From an uncultured Phascolarctobacterium sp. (GTDB lineage Bacteria; Bacillota; Negativicutes; Acidaminococcales; Acidaminococcaceae): 64,000 bases of DNA. Below, one piece after another: positions 1 to 9,447 of this stretch. Numbering within the stretch: position 1 is the first letter of the stretch; every line of letters starts with the position of its first letter. The notes under the pieces are model-generated. The model ran no database searches, was not told the DNA's origin, and was given only the letters and a program-made list of their open reading frames with translations. A program made the position numbers and the translations under genes. The stretch spans positions 70,296-134,295 of the forward strand of contig CAAEPE010000037.1 in NCBI GenBank assembly GCA_900757795.1. Reading direction: 5' to 3'.

Positions 1-152
1 ACATCCAATGTTAAGGGTGCAGCCAAAAATTGCTCCACAGCACATCTAGCCTCTGCCACTGGCAGGATGACTGATGCTGTTTTACTTTCTTCATTATATT
101 CTACAAAGCCATAATTACAATTATAGTTCAAGGTAACAGCAAATGTACTCAT
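1..152 (-). CDS. Hypothetical protein, N-terminal part only (runs off the left edge)
   Basis: An open frame starts at an ATG read on the minus strand at 152, preceded by a good ribosome binding site (AGAGGGGGA), and stays open to the window edge, giving about 50 residues. The peptide begins MSTFAVTLNYNCNYGFVEYN. I do not recognise the family. No signal peptide or membrane segment is visible in this part. It is followed on the same strand, after about 110 bases, by ppk, but the gene order upstream of it is outside the window. Confidence 0.55.
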   Translation of the reverse strand, partial: MSTFAVTLNYNCNYGFVEYNEESKTASVILPVAEARCAVEQFLAAPLTLD

Positions 153-264
153 TTTTAATCCCCCTCTGCTGCTAAATATTATAGCAATTTGGCGCTAGTA
201 TTGCAACACGCGGGTTTAATTAGACAGTTAAACTCACAAGTAACAATTTTTCAGCTTCGCAATT

Positions 265-2367
265 CTATCGTCTGCTAAATACAGGCTGCAATCGCTGCTC
301 CATAGGCAGCTTATCGCTGGTCACAGCCAGCTGCGCCATTTCATACAGTGCTGCCTGCGCGCTTACAGGCTCCAGCTTGTTGTGTACGCGTCGATAATTG
401 CCATTAGACTGCATCATATGCGCGCCTACATTATCGCGCAAATATAAATCCAACAAACCTTTTATACGGTTGATATGCTCCTCAGTTTCTACCGGGAAAA
501 ACAGCTCTACGCGGTCGTTAAGGTTGCGTGGCATCCAATCGGCGCTGGAAAGGTACAACTGCGCTTCGCCGCCGTTAGCAAACCAAAAAATACGGCTGTG
601 CTCCAGCTGGCGTCCCACAATACTGCGCACCGTAATATTTTCGCTGATACCTTCGATACCTGTACGCAAGCCGCAGATACCGCGCACAATTAAATCAATA
701 TGCACGCCTGCCGCAGAAGCCTCATACAGCTTTTGAATGACAGGATAGTCAATCAGAGAGTTCATTTTCGCAATAATATGACCCTCTTTACCCAAATTAA
801 CCATATTAATTTCATTATCAATCAAGGAATAAATTTTCTCCCGCAGACCTAACGGTGCCATAACCAGCTTATTCCAAATAGGCGGTTCGCCGTAACCGCT
901 GAGCAGATTGAAAAATGCCGAAGCATCGCTGCCAAATTCGTCGTTGGCAGTCATTAAACCCAAATCAGTATATAATTTTGCAGTGCTGTCGTTATAGTTG
1001 CCCGTGCCCAAATGCACGTAGCGTTTAATGCCGTTATCCTCTTTACGCACAATCAAAATAATTTTTGCGTGAGTTTTTAAACCTACCAAGCCGTAAATTA
1101 CGTGGCAGCCTGCTTTTTCCAAACGGCGCGCCCACAAAATATTGTTTTCCTCGTCAAAACGCGCTTTTAATTCTACTAAAACCGTAACCTGCTTGCCGTT
1201 TTCCGCAGCGCGAGCCAAAGCCGCAACAATAGGACTGTTGCCGCTAACGCGATACAAGGTCTGCTTAATAGCCAAAACCTGCGGGTCGTCCGCCGCATCG
1301 CTGACCAATTTCACCACAGGGTCAAAGCTTTCGTAGGGGTGGTGCAGAAGAATATCGTTTCTGCGAATGGCTGCAAACAAATCGCTGTCTTCAGGCAGCT
1401 CTAAGGGACACTGGGGAACAAAGGGCTCATACAACCAAGGCCACATACCTTTTAAGCCGGTAAATTTAAAGAAGCACGTTGGGTCCAAAGGTCCGTTGAT
1501 TTCATAAACCTCTAAAGCAGTTACGTCAAGATTTTCTTCCAAAAATTTCTTAATACGATTATTATTAGTTTTAAAAATTTCTAAACGCACAGTAGCGCCG
1601 CGTTTACGCTTACGCAGAGATTCTTCAACCTCTTTCATCAGGTCAACGCTTTCTTCTTCCTCTAAATCTAAATCGCTGTCGCGCGTTACTCTGAAAGGAA
1701 CTACATCTAAAATTTGGCAGCCTTTGAATAAGTCTTGGCAATGGCTGGCAATAATATCCTCTAAAAACACAAAGGTACGCTTATTATCAGGCGGAATTTC
1801 TAAAATTCTGTCCAAAACAGAAGGCACCTGAATCAAGCCCATGCTGTGTTCGCCATCAGCCTTAACCAATTCCACAGCAAGATTTTGCGTCTTATTCGCC
1901 AAAAAGGGGAAGGGTCTCGAAGCATCTACCGCCATAGGTGTTAATACAGGATAAATTACTTCGTTATAATATTCCTCCAGCCAATCCTTAGCTACTTCTG
2001 ACAAATCATTTACGCGGCGAAAATGTAAGCCAATCTCATCCATCTCACCTAGAAGCGCCATTAAATATTTTGTCTGTGTGCGCACCTGCTCGTGAGCAGA
2101 TTCTGAAATAGCCTCCAATTGATCTTTTACAGATAAGCCTGCTGCGTCCAGCTTATCTATACCGCTTTCATAGTTATTCCATAAACCCGCCACGCGCACC
2201 ATAAAAAACTCATCCAAATTAGATGCCGAAATAGCAATAAATTTTAAACGCTCCAACAAAGGCGCTTCTTTAAACATGGCCTCCTTCAGAACTCTCAAAT
2301 TAAATTTGAGCCAGCTTAATTCACGATTATAAAAATATTCAGGCTTAGTTAAATCTAATTTTTTCAT
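265..2367 (-). CDS. ppk: Polyphosphate kinase 1
   Basis: Makes long-chain polyphosphate from the terminal phosphate of ATP, reversibly, at the inner face of the membrane. The 700-residue length is normal for PPK1. The N-terminal domain opens with FYNRELSWLKFNLRVL and the SNLDEFFMVRVAG motif. The catalytic half has HHPYESF, LKTHAKI and HLGTGNYNDSTA, the last two carrying the histidines that form and assist the phospho-enzyme. Its ATG overlaps the stop of the upstream Ppx-like gene by one base (TAATG), so the two are probably translationally coupled. A synthetase and a Ppx-family protein in one operon point to polyphosphate homeostasis. Confidence 0.96.
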   Translation of the reverse strand: MKKLDLTKPEYFYNRELSWLKFNLRVLKEAMFKEAPLLERLKFIAISASNLDEFFMVRVAGLWNNYESGIDKLDAAGLSVKDQLEAISESAHEQVRTQTKYLMALLGEMDEIGLHFRRVNDLSEVAKDWLEEYYNEVIYPVLTPMAVDASRPFPFLANKTQNLAVELVKADGEHSMGLIQVPSVLDRILEIPPDNKRTFVFLEDIIASHCQDLFKGCQILDVVPFRVTRDSDLDLEEEESVDLMKEVEESLRKRKRGATVRLEIFKTNNNRIKKFLEENLDVTALEVYEINGPLDPTCFFKFTGLKGMWPWLYEPFVPQCPLELPEDSDLFAAIRRNDILLHHPYESFDPVVKLVSDAADDPQVLAIKQTLYRVSGNSPIVAALARAAENGKQVTVLVELKARFDEENNILWARRLEKAGCHVIYGLVGLKTHAKIILIVRKEDNGIKRYVHLGTGNYNDSTAKLYTDLGLMTANDEFGSDASAFFNLLSGYGEPPIWNKLVMAPLGLREKIYSLIDNEINMVNLGKEGHIIAKMNSLIDYPVIQKLYEASAAGVHIDLIVRGICGLRTGIEGISENITVRSIVGRQLEHSRIFWFANGGEAQLYLSSADWMPRNLNDRVELFFPVETEEHINRIKGLLDLYLRDNVGAHMMQSNGNYRRVHNKLEPVSAQAALYEMAQLAVTSDKLPMEQRLQPVFSRR

Positions 2368-3917
2368 TACTTATCCACCCGTTCCAATATCGGTTTCATA
2401 CCGTATACTTCTTCAAAGAAAGCCGATTTATCTTCAAAGGTCCACAGCTCCAACGCCAAATCAACCTTGCTGACAACTTGAATTTTCAGCACATTATCCT
2501 TTACTATAACATTACAGCTGCGAATTTTTTGCAGATAGCTTCTATCCATAGCGTCAGCCAGCCGTACAATAGCCGCCAATTTCGCCACTGTAGCTACCAT
2601 ATCCCGCGGCACCTTAGGCACCAGCACATTACTTTGGTCAAAAAGCTTGTTAGCATGATAATACGAAGCCAACGCAATAATCTGCTTATCTCTGTCACTA
2701 AAACCCAGCATATCTGTGGAACAGACCAGCTGATAGGTATAAATAGAATGGCTGCGCATACACAGATATTTACCAATATCATGCAGAATACAAGTACCAC
2801 GCAGCAGCAGACGCTCATATTCACCCATGCCGTAATTTTTAGCTACAGCGTCAAAAATAGTTATAGCCAAACGCTCCACCTGCTGTACATGGTGTTTATC
2901 GTATAAATAACGCTGGCCAATGCAATGGAATAGGCTGATAATTTCCTGCTCCAAACCCTTTACTAAAGCCGGACTTGTTTTGCGGCCAATATGTAAAAGC
3001 TGCATACCGTCAATAAAGCTATCGCCGGTAATAACAATTTCTTTAGCAGGAACAAGATGCAGCAGCTGTTCATATAAAAGCACTGTTGGTAAAGCCAGCT
3101 CCGCTACATGCTCCGGAATATCGTATTCACTGATAATCTGCGGCATATTCATACGGCGCATTTTATCAAAAAAGGCGTGAAAATCTTCTGCCTTAATGCG
3201 GTGCACTAATTGTCCCTCGTCCAGCTTCAGCATACGCAGTAAAAGTTCAGTCTCCGTACCTGATAAAACAAGATACTGCACGCTGCTTTGTTTTAATTCC
3301 TGACGCACGGAACCAATCGTGCTGCTTAAAAATTCTGTCAGCGCTTTATTAAAATTCATACTTTCACGGCGATTGCGGGCAAAGCTTTCGTTAATTCTGA
3401 TAATGCCCACATGAAAATTTTGCTGGTAACGAATCTGCTCGTCCTGCACCAAGGTAATTCCCAAACCGCCGGAAGAAATATCCATCATCAGCATACCTTC
3501 GCGCTCGCTGCTGATTTTGGCATTTTTTAAGGTTCGGCGAATAGAAACAAATTTAGTATAAATTTCCTGCGGCATATCAACCACATCAACTACCAAACCG
3601 GTTTTGCTGTAAATTTGGTCCAGCAAAAAAATCTGGTTGCTGGCCTCGCGTACAGCAGTAGTCGCCTGCAGCTTATATTCTTCAACTCCGTATTCTACCA
3701 TTAAACGCTTAAAGCCCTGCAAAATATCGCATATTTCCGATACCAGCTCGTAAGGGATAATTTTATTTTTAAAGGTTGCTTCACCAAGGCGTATGCGGCG
3801 ATTAACACGCTCAATAATTTTATATCGGTCAAGATTTTTGTACTCTGTAATCTGCATGCTTATCTTTTCCGAGCCTAGATGAATGGCAGCAAAAGTTGTA
3901 TGTGTTTTACGTTTCAT
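2367..3917 (-). CDS. Ppx/GppA-like protein with HD domain, catalytic loops degenerate
   Basis: A two-domain protein of 516 residues: an actin-fold Ppx/GppA-like region (about 1-300) and an HD phosphohydrolase-like region (about 310-510). The HD part keeps LHDIGKYL and later histidines. The Ppx part has lost the usual phosphate-binding loops: the first reads AAIHLGSEK where active enzymes have xIDIGSNS, and the second reads MDISSGGLG where DLGGGSTE is expected. By inference it is not a normal exopolyphosphatase and may sense or regulate for the coupled ppk. The ATG at 3917 is chosen because GGAGG lies eight bases upstream; the TTG at 3932 overlaps that site. A functional-looking Ppx-HD paralogue is encoded divergently at 4086. 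Confidence 0.8.
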   Translation of the reverse strand: MKRKTHTTFAAIHLGSEKISMQITEYKNLDRYKIIERVNRRIRLGEATFKNKIIPYELVSEICDILQGFKRLMVEYGVEEYKLQATTAVREASNQIFLLDQIYSKTGLVVDVVDMPQEIYTKFVSIRRTLKNAKISSEREGMLMMDISSGGLGITLVQDEQIRYQQNFHVGIIRINESFARNRRESMNFNKALTEFLSSTIGSVRQELKQSSVQYLVLSGTETELLLRMLKLDEGQLVHRIKAEDFHAFFDKMRRMNMPQIISEYDIPEHVAELALPTVLLYEQLLHLVPAKEIVITGDSFIDGMQLLHIGRKTSPALVKGLEQEIISLFHCIGQRYLYDKHHVQQVERLAITIFDAVAKNYGMGEYERLLLRGTCILHDIGKYLCMRSHSIYTYQLVCSTDMLGFSDRDKQIIALASYYHANKLFDQSNVLVPKVPRDMVATVAKLAAIVRLADAMDRSYLQKIRSCNVIVKDNVLKIQVVSKVDLALELWTFEDKSAFFEEVYGMKPILERVDK

Positions 3918-3968
3918 AAAGTCTGCCTCCAAACTAGCATATATATTATATATTCTTGTTTTATCTAT

Positions 3969-4029
3969 AAACTCCTGCGTTTACGTGTAAAATTTGCGTA
4001 AATTTAGTAATTCGTCGCAGGAGTTTTTT
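3969..4029 (+). terminator. Long hairpin followed by T-run between the divergent polyphosphate genes
   Basis: Perfect 11-base arms AAACTCCTGCG (3969-3979) and CGCAGGAGTTT (4016-4026) enclose a second small stem (TTTACG at 3980, CGTAAA at 3997), and six T residues follow. On the plus strand this has the shape of an intrinsic terminator, but no gene precedes it on that strand. It would therefore act as a leader attenuator for the Ppx-HD gene at 4086, or as a structured operator shared by both divergent genes. Confidence 0.5.
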
Positions 4030-4085
4030 ATTTTGTGCGTAATATATATAGTAATAATGTGGTTCGCCACGGGGAGAAGAAAAAA

Positions 4086-5690
4086 ATGCAGAGAATAGCA
4101 ATCATAGATATAGGCTCTAACTCGGCTCGTTTAGTTGTAAGCCATATCTATAAAAACGGCGCTTATAATATGGTTTATAATCAAAAGGAAGCGCTGCGTC
4201 TAAGTCAGAAGGTAGACGGGCAAAATATGCTCACGGAAGAAGCCTTTACCAGTACCATTGACACCCTTAAAAGCTTTGCGCACATGTGCAAAATTTATCA
4301 GGCTGATAAAATTATCGCTGTGGCTACTGCGGCCATCCGCAACGCCGCTAACGGTAAGGAGCTTATTGCGCGTGCGGCGCAGGAAACTGATATCCGGCTG
4401 CACATTATTTCCGGCAAAACGGAAGCGTATATCAGCTACCTTGGCGTTATCAATACCCTTGATGTAAAAAACGGTATTATTTTTGACCTTGGCGGCGGCA
4501 GCACCGAATTGATACTTTTTAAAAACCGTAAAATTTTAGAAAGTGTTTCCATTCCTTTAGGCGCAGTCAATACCACAAGTATGTTCAATATCCGCAACGA
4601 AATGCCGCCGGAAGTTTTCACTAAATTAAGCACCTTTATTATGGATTGTTTAGCGAAATATCCGTGGCTCAAGCAAAAAAATCTGCCTTTAATCGGCGTA
4701 GGCGGCACCGCTCGTACCGTAGCCAAAATCATCCAGCGGGCAAAAAAATATCCCGCGACCAAAATTCATAATTACGCTTATCCTCTCCAAACCTTCCGCA
4801 GCTTTTTCAACAAGCTGCGCACGACTAATTTAGAACAGCGTAAAAAAATTTCCGGCTTAAGCAGCGAGCGCAGCGACATTATTTTAGCAGGCAGCAGTAT
4901 CATCAGCTGTCTGTTAGAAGCTACCGGCGCCAAAAAGCTGATTACCAGCGGCTGCGGCCTGCGCGAAGGACTTTTTTACGATTATTATTCCAAATCCAAT
5001 AACGTAGCCTTAATCGCCAAAAATATTTTAGAGCGCAGCAGAGAAAATACGCTCAATCTTTTTGAAGCGGATACAAGACACGCTCATCATATTACCAAGC
5101 TGGCGCTGACTATGTTTGACGGCTGGACGGAGCTGCATAAAATCCGCAAGGGTTACCGACGCTTGCTGGAAACGGCCGCGCTATTGCATGATATTGGTAT
5201 TACCATCAATTTTTACAGCCACGCCCGTCACAGCGCTTATATGATTCAAAACGCCAAGCTTTTTGGCCTTACGCATAAGGAGCAGATTATCACCAGCGCC
5301 ATTGCCGGCTGGCATAACGGCGTTTCCAAAAATTATTTTAAGGACCGCTTTTATAAAGAAATACTTACGGAAAGCAACTGGAAGCTTATCAATAAGCTGG
5401 CCTTGCTGTTAGCCTTAAGCGAAAGCTTAGATTATTCCGAAGCGCGTATGGTGCGTGGTTTAAGCACGAGCTTCGACAAAAAGAACGCTGTCCTCAAAAT
5501 TTATGCCGATAACATCCCGTCCATTGAAATGCACCAAATCAAATCTCATCTTGCTTGGTTTAAGAAAACCTTTGGCGCTGATTTAAGTATAGAAATTCAC
5601 AAAGAAGAAGAACAGGATAGTTCTGCCAGCAGAAGCGATAGCGACAACGCTCTTACGCAGCTTTTACAAGAATTGGATGCCGATAAATAA
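4086..5690 (+). CDS. ppx: Exopolyphosphatase (Ppx/GppA family) with C-terminal HD domain
   Basis: Predicted to release phosphate from polyphosphate ends or pppGpp. The 534-residue protein has intact Ppx/GppA loops: IAIIDIGSNSARLVV at the N-terminus, ATAAIRNAANG, and FDLGGGSTEL near residue 145, then IGVGGTARTVAK. The second half carries an HD-type domain with LLHDIGITINFYSHARHS and a further histidine in AGWHNG. The start is the ATG at 4086 because GGGGAGAAG sits just upstream; the GTG at 4035 has no site. It is divergent from the operon of the degenerate paralogue and ppk, so synthesis and breakdown of polyphosphate could be controlled from the shared spacer. Confidence 0.88.
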   Translation: MQRIAIIDIGSNSARLVVSHIYKNGAYNMVYNQKEALRLSQKVDGQNMLTEEAFTSTIDTLKSFAHMCKIYQADKIIAVATAAIRNAANGKELIARAAQETDIRLHIISGKTEAYISYLGVINTLDVKNGIIFDLGGGSTELILFKNRKILESVSIPLGAVNTTSMFNIRNEMPPEVFTKLSTFIMDCLAKYPWLKQKNLPLIGVGGTARTVAKIIQRAKKYPATKIHNYAYPLQTFRSFFNKLRTTNLEQRKKISGLSSERSDIILAGSSIISCLLEATGAKKLITSGCGLREGLFYDYYSKSNNVALIAKNILERSRENTLNLFEADTRHAHHITKLALTMFDGWTELHKIRKGYRRLLETAALLHDIGITINFYSHARHSAYMIQNAKLFGLTHKEQIITSAIAGWHNGVSKNYFKDRFYKEILTESNWKLINKLALLLALSESLDYSEARMVRGLSTSFDKKNAVLKIYADNIPSIEMHQIKSHLAWFKKTFGADLSIEIHKEEEQDSSASRSDSDNALTQLLQELDADK

Positions 5691-5790
5691 AATTTTATTT
5701 TCTTTTTCCTCATCAAGCCCGAAAAAACATCATTCTGCCACACTTAACATTTATACTTTAATTACAAAATAAAAGAAAGAAGTGATTAAG

Positions 5791-5916
5791 ATGTTGCAGA
5801 ACTCAAAAAAAATCTTGGCACTTGCTCTGACTGCTTTATTTTTATCGGCTTCGCTAACAAGTACGGCAGCGGCGGCAGCTATTACAACCACAATAAACAA
5901 GTGGATGAAACTGTAA
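5791..5916 (+). pseudogene. Orphan signal peptide of a two-partner-secretion exoprotein, frame broken
   Basis: An ATG behind AAAGAAGTG opens 41 residues: a basic start (MLQNSKK), a hydrophobic core (ILALALTALFL) and an AAAA cleavage region, then random-looking residues and a TAA. The adhesin-like sequence that should follow continues in another frame (reading G-S-Y-Y-N-H-N-K-Q-V-D-E-T-V-K-G from about 5874). The switch falls in the repetitive GGCAGCGGCGGCAGC at about 5865-5879. The usual TPS secretion domain and most of the repeat region are absent, so a large deletion has probably joined signal peptide and C-terminal part out of frame. Confidence 0.65.
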
Positions 5917-8900
5917 AAGGAACTAATATTGCGGCCGGAGAAAATATTACCGTTACCAGCGGCAGCGACATTAACATAAAAGGCAGCAATCTGGCAAGCG
6001 AAGCAGGAAAAGCCACGCTGAACGCCGAAAATAACGTTAATGTGCAAAACGAAAGCGAATACCACGAGCGCTTGCACGAAAAGCACGAGAAGGTAAGCGG
6101 AATTTTGAGCAGCAAAACTACGGATATTTTTGACTACAATAACGTGAACGCGGTTGTAGGCAGCAATATATCCGCAAACGAGGCAGAGATAATGAGCGGC
6201 GCAGATACAAATATTACGGGCAGCAGCGTAGTTGCCGATAAAGATGTAAATATAAACGCGGGCGGAAATTTGAACATAGAAAGCGCAGAACAGACCAGCG
6301 CCAGCGAATACATGAAGCAAGTAAAAAAGAGCGGCCTTTTGAGCGGCGGCGGTTTTGGCTTTACTATTGGCAAAGAAAAACAAAAAGATCAATACGCCAA
6401 CCAAAACAGCGAGCAAGCAGGCAGCACTATTGGCAGCATAGAGGGCAGCGTGCGCCTGGAAGCTGGCAAGGACGCTGACATTAAAGGCAGCGACGTAATT
6501 GCTAAAGAAAACATTGATATTAGCGGCGAGAACGTGAGCATAGAAAACACAACCAGCGTTTATAACGCGCAGGAAAAGCACGAATTTGAGCGCAGCGGAC
6601 TTAGTGTGTCTATTGGTGGAGAGGCAATAGACAAAGTAAACGAAGCGGTAAACCATGTAGAGCGCGCAGCGCAAGTAGAAGATAAACGACTGGCAGCACT
6701 GCACGGTTATGAAGCTTACGATACAATAAATAAAAATATGAATAAAATAAAAGATGCAGCCAAAGACCCGGCGCATAACCTTTCTCTTAATGTAAGCCTT
6801 GGCACAACCAAGAGTAAAAGCGAAAGCAGCAGCACAACTATAATTGCTAACGAAAGCAACGTCAAAGCTGGCGGTGATGTAAATATTACTGCTACAGAAA
6901 AGGATATTACCATTAAAGGCAGCAGTGTGTCCGGAGATAATATTGCTTTAAATGCGAAAGAAAATCTTAATATAACTGCGTCTGAAAATACAAATGTTAC
7001 AGAGCAAAATTCCAAATCCAGCAGCGGCAGCATAGGCGTAGGTTTTGATCTGGCAACAGGCAGCTTAAACAGCATTAGCATAAGCGGCAGCAAAGCCAAA
7101 GGCGAGGTGGATGCTAACAGCACAACATATAACGAAAGCACTGTTACGGCGCAACAGGAGTTTGATTTCACTAGCGGCAGCGACACAAATATCCAAGGCG
7201 GCAAGCTTAGCGGTGAAAAAGTAAACGGCAACGTGGGCGGCGATTTGAATATTGCAAGCAAGCAGGACAGCAATAGATACGAAGAAAAAAATACCTCTGC
7301 CGGTTTTGGTGTAGGAATTTCTGTAAACGGAAAAGATACTCCCAACAAGACAGGCGTATTTGGTGGAGCTTCTAAGAGCGAGATCGACAGCAATTACGAT
7401 AGCGTTACCGAGCAGAGCGGCATTTACGCAGGCAAGGACGGTTTTGATATCCGCGTAGAAAATAATACCGATTTGAAAGGCGGCATTATTACAAGTGAAG
7501 CCGAAGCAGAAAAGAACAAAATTTCTACCGGTACGCTGACCTTTGAAGATATTCACAACAAAGCAGAATACGAAGCCGGAAGTATAGGCGTAAACATTGA
7601 CACCGGCAAAGATGCCGAAAAGAAAGATGCTGGCGTAACGCCGAATATTGGTATGCCTGCTAGTGACGAAGCAGAAAGCACAACCAAAGCGACTATCTCT
7701 GACGCTACGATTGAAATTAGAGACAAGGAAAATCAAAAGCAGGATATTGCTGACTTAAACCGTGATACTGCTAATAGTTTGAATAAACTGGGCGAAATTT
7801 TTGATAAGACAAAAATTGAAGAACGGCAGGAGTTGGCAGGCTTATTTGGCGAGCTTGCATATAAAGCAGTTGGCGATTTGGCAATTAAAAACGGCTGGGA
7901 AGAAGGCAGCGCAGAAAAGAACGCTTTGCACGCGCTGATAGGCGGCATAATGAGCGAACTTGGGGGCAGCGATTTCTTAGCAGGCGCAAGCGGAGCAATG
8001 ATTAACGAAATGATTCAGGATAAGCTTAGCGATATGTTTGAAGATGACCCGGCAATGCACCAATGGGCAAGCGCTTTAGTAGGCGGAGTAGTTTCTGAAA
8101 TAGTTGCCAATAATGCACATGCAGGCGCAAGCACGGCTGCTAGTGCAACGAAAAATAACTATTTGACGCATAAACAATATCTTGATTATAAAAAAGAATT
8201 GGCTGATTGCAATGGCGATCCGGAAAAAGAAAAAGCGGTAAGAGAAAAATATGAAGCTATAGACGCTTTACAAGACTATATTTGGCTGGAGATGAATAAT
8301 GAATCTACCCAAGGAGCAACAAGCGTTGGGGTTGATTTGAATGGTGATGAAGTTATTTTAACTCCGGGTATGAATCTTGTTAAAGGTGACGAAACTATAA
8401 GAAATATTATAGATGGTACCGATTTAAATAATCAAATTCTTGAGATGCCTAACGGTAGTATATACTATATAGACGAAAAAGGCGTTTTATATCAAGCTTA
8501 TGAGGGAAAGGCGTTAGAGAAAGCTATTGTAGAAAGTAGCAAATTAGCAATCAAAGCAGATATTATTCCTGATCCTAAAAAGATGACTACAGATTATGTT
8601 TACTCTTATGTTGGTGGTGGTATATCTAAAACATTATCAATTAATTTGGGCTATATTCTTGATAAGCAAGGAAATGTATATATATTCGACCAAGAGCAAA
8701 GTGGTGCAGGTGCTGCTCCACCTGTGTATGTTGGGTATGGGAAAGGGACAATAGATACTAATTGGAAAAATACCGAAGGCAATAACATAATAAATGCTAT
8801 TAGTGGTAATAGTAGCAGTATAGGTGTAAGTAACATTGTTAGTAGTAGTGTTTCGGTTAGTGAGGATAGTATGATTCTAGTTGTAGAAATTGGAGTAGAA

Positions 8901-8963
8901 ACCTCTGCTGGTATTACACTATCTAGAAGACATGCTCGTAAGGTAGGTAATATTTATGAGTAG
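5901..8963 (+). pseudogene. CdiA/filamentous-haemagglutinin type exoprotein, C-terminal part with toxin region
   Basis: About 1,020 residues of an outer-membrane-diderm adhesin/toxin. The first 640 residues are haemagglutinin repeats of the pattern (I/V)xxGxNIxIxAxxD with Ser/Gly/Asn-rich turns. Next comes a hydrophobic pre-toxin region (about 665-740, with ALIGGIMSELGG and SALVGGVVSEIV). A KNNYLTH motif near residue 752 is like the VENN-type border that precedes CdiA toxin domains. The last 265 residues (Gly-rich, LDKQGNVYIF, ending HARKVGNIYE) would be the toxin; I do not recognise its fold. The first in-frame GTG has no ribosome binding site, and the signal peptide lies in another frame, so secretion as it stands is doubtful. 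No CdiB/TpsB partner is in the window. Confidence 0.7.
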
Positions 8964-9366
8964 GGGGTATGGCGTTTTTGGAATATTAATTTTGATTATA
9001 GTAATTTTCTTTAGAGTAAATATTTATAGTTATACTCCCAGTGTATATGAGCAAGAAAAGATTTTTAGTTCTGAAGAAAAAAATCTAAAAATTGTTGAAC
9101 TTGTAGAAAAAAGGAGGGAGTTTGTACGTAAAGATACCTATTTAGTGTACTATGAATTTCAAGATAGAGACAATATAACGAAGCCTCAAGAAAGAATAGA
9201 AGAAATTATATCAACAAAATTTATGATAGCAGGTTGGAGCAAAAAAAATGAAAGAATTATAAATAAGAATAGTAAAATAATAAATTTTATTAAAGATGAT
9301 AAGAAGTATTACTGTGAAGTGGAAATATATAAGACAGGTGTTGCGCTACGATTTAGATATAAATAA
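8956..9366 (+). CDS. Candidate immunity protein for the CdiA-type toxin
   Basis: A 136-residue protein whose ATG overlaps the end of the toxin frame by eight bases (ATGAGTAG), the usual spacing of a CDI immunity gene. It has one N-terminal membrane helix (VFGILILIIVIFF, about 8-20) and then a charged Lys/Glu-rich soluble part. No enzyme motif is visible and I do not recognise the family. Base composition is AT-richer than the repeat part of the exoprotein gene, as is common for toxin/immunity cassettes. The role is inferred from position. A membrane-anchored protein would fit protection against a toxin acting at or near the membrane. Confidence 0.55.
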   Translation: MSRGYGVFGILILIIVIFFRVNIYSYTPSVYEQEKIFSSEEKNLKIVELVEKRREFVRKDTYLVYYEFQDRDNITKPQERIEEIISTKFMIAGWSKKNERIINKNSKIINFIKDDKKYYCEVEIYKTGVALRFRYK

Positions 9367-9447
9367 TAGTATTGGCTAAAATATAAGTAGTTGTGAAATC
9401 TCATATGTTGTTTTATTGTAAAAATATAATGAGGCTTGCGTTGCTAA

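Noticed and set aside
5751..7736. Long open frames on the minus strand opposite the haemagglutinin repeats
   Set aside because: They mirror the repetitive Ser/Gly/Asn codons of the plus-strand gene, give low-complexity hydrophobic proteins without ribosome binding sites, and resemble no family.
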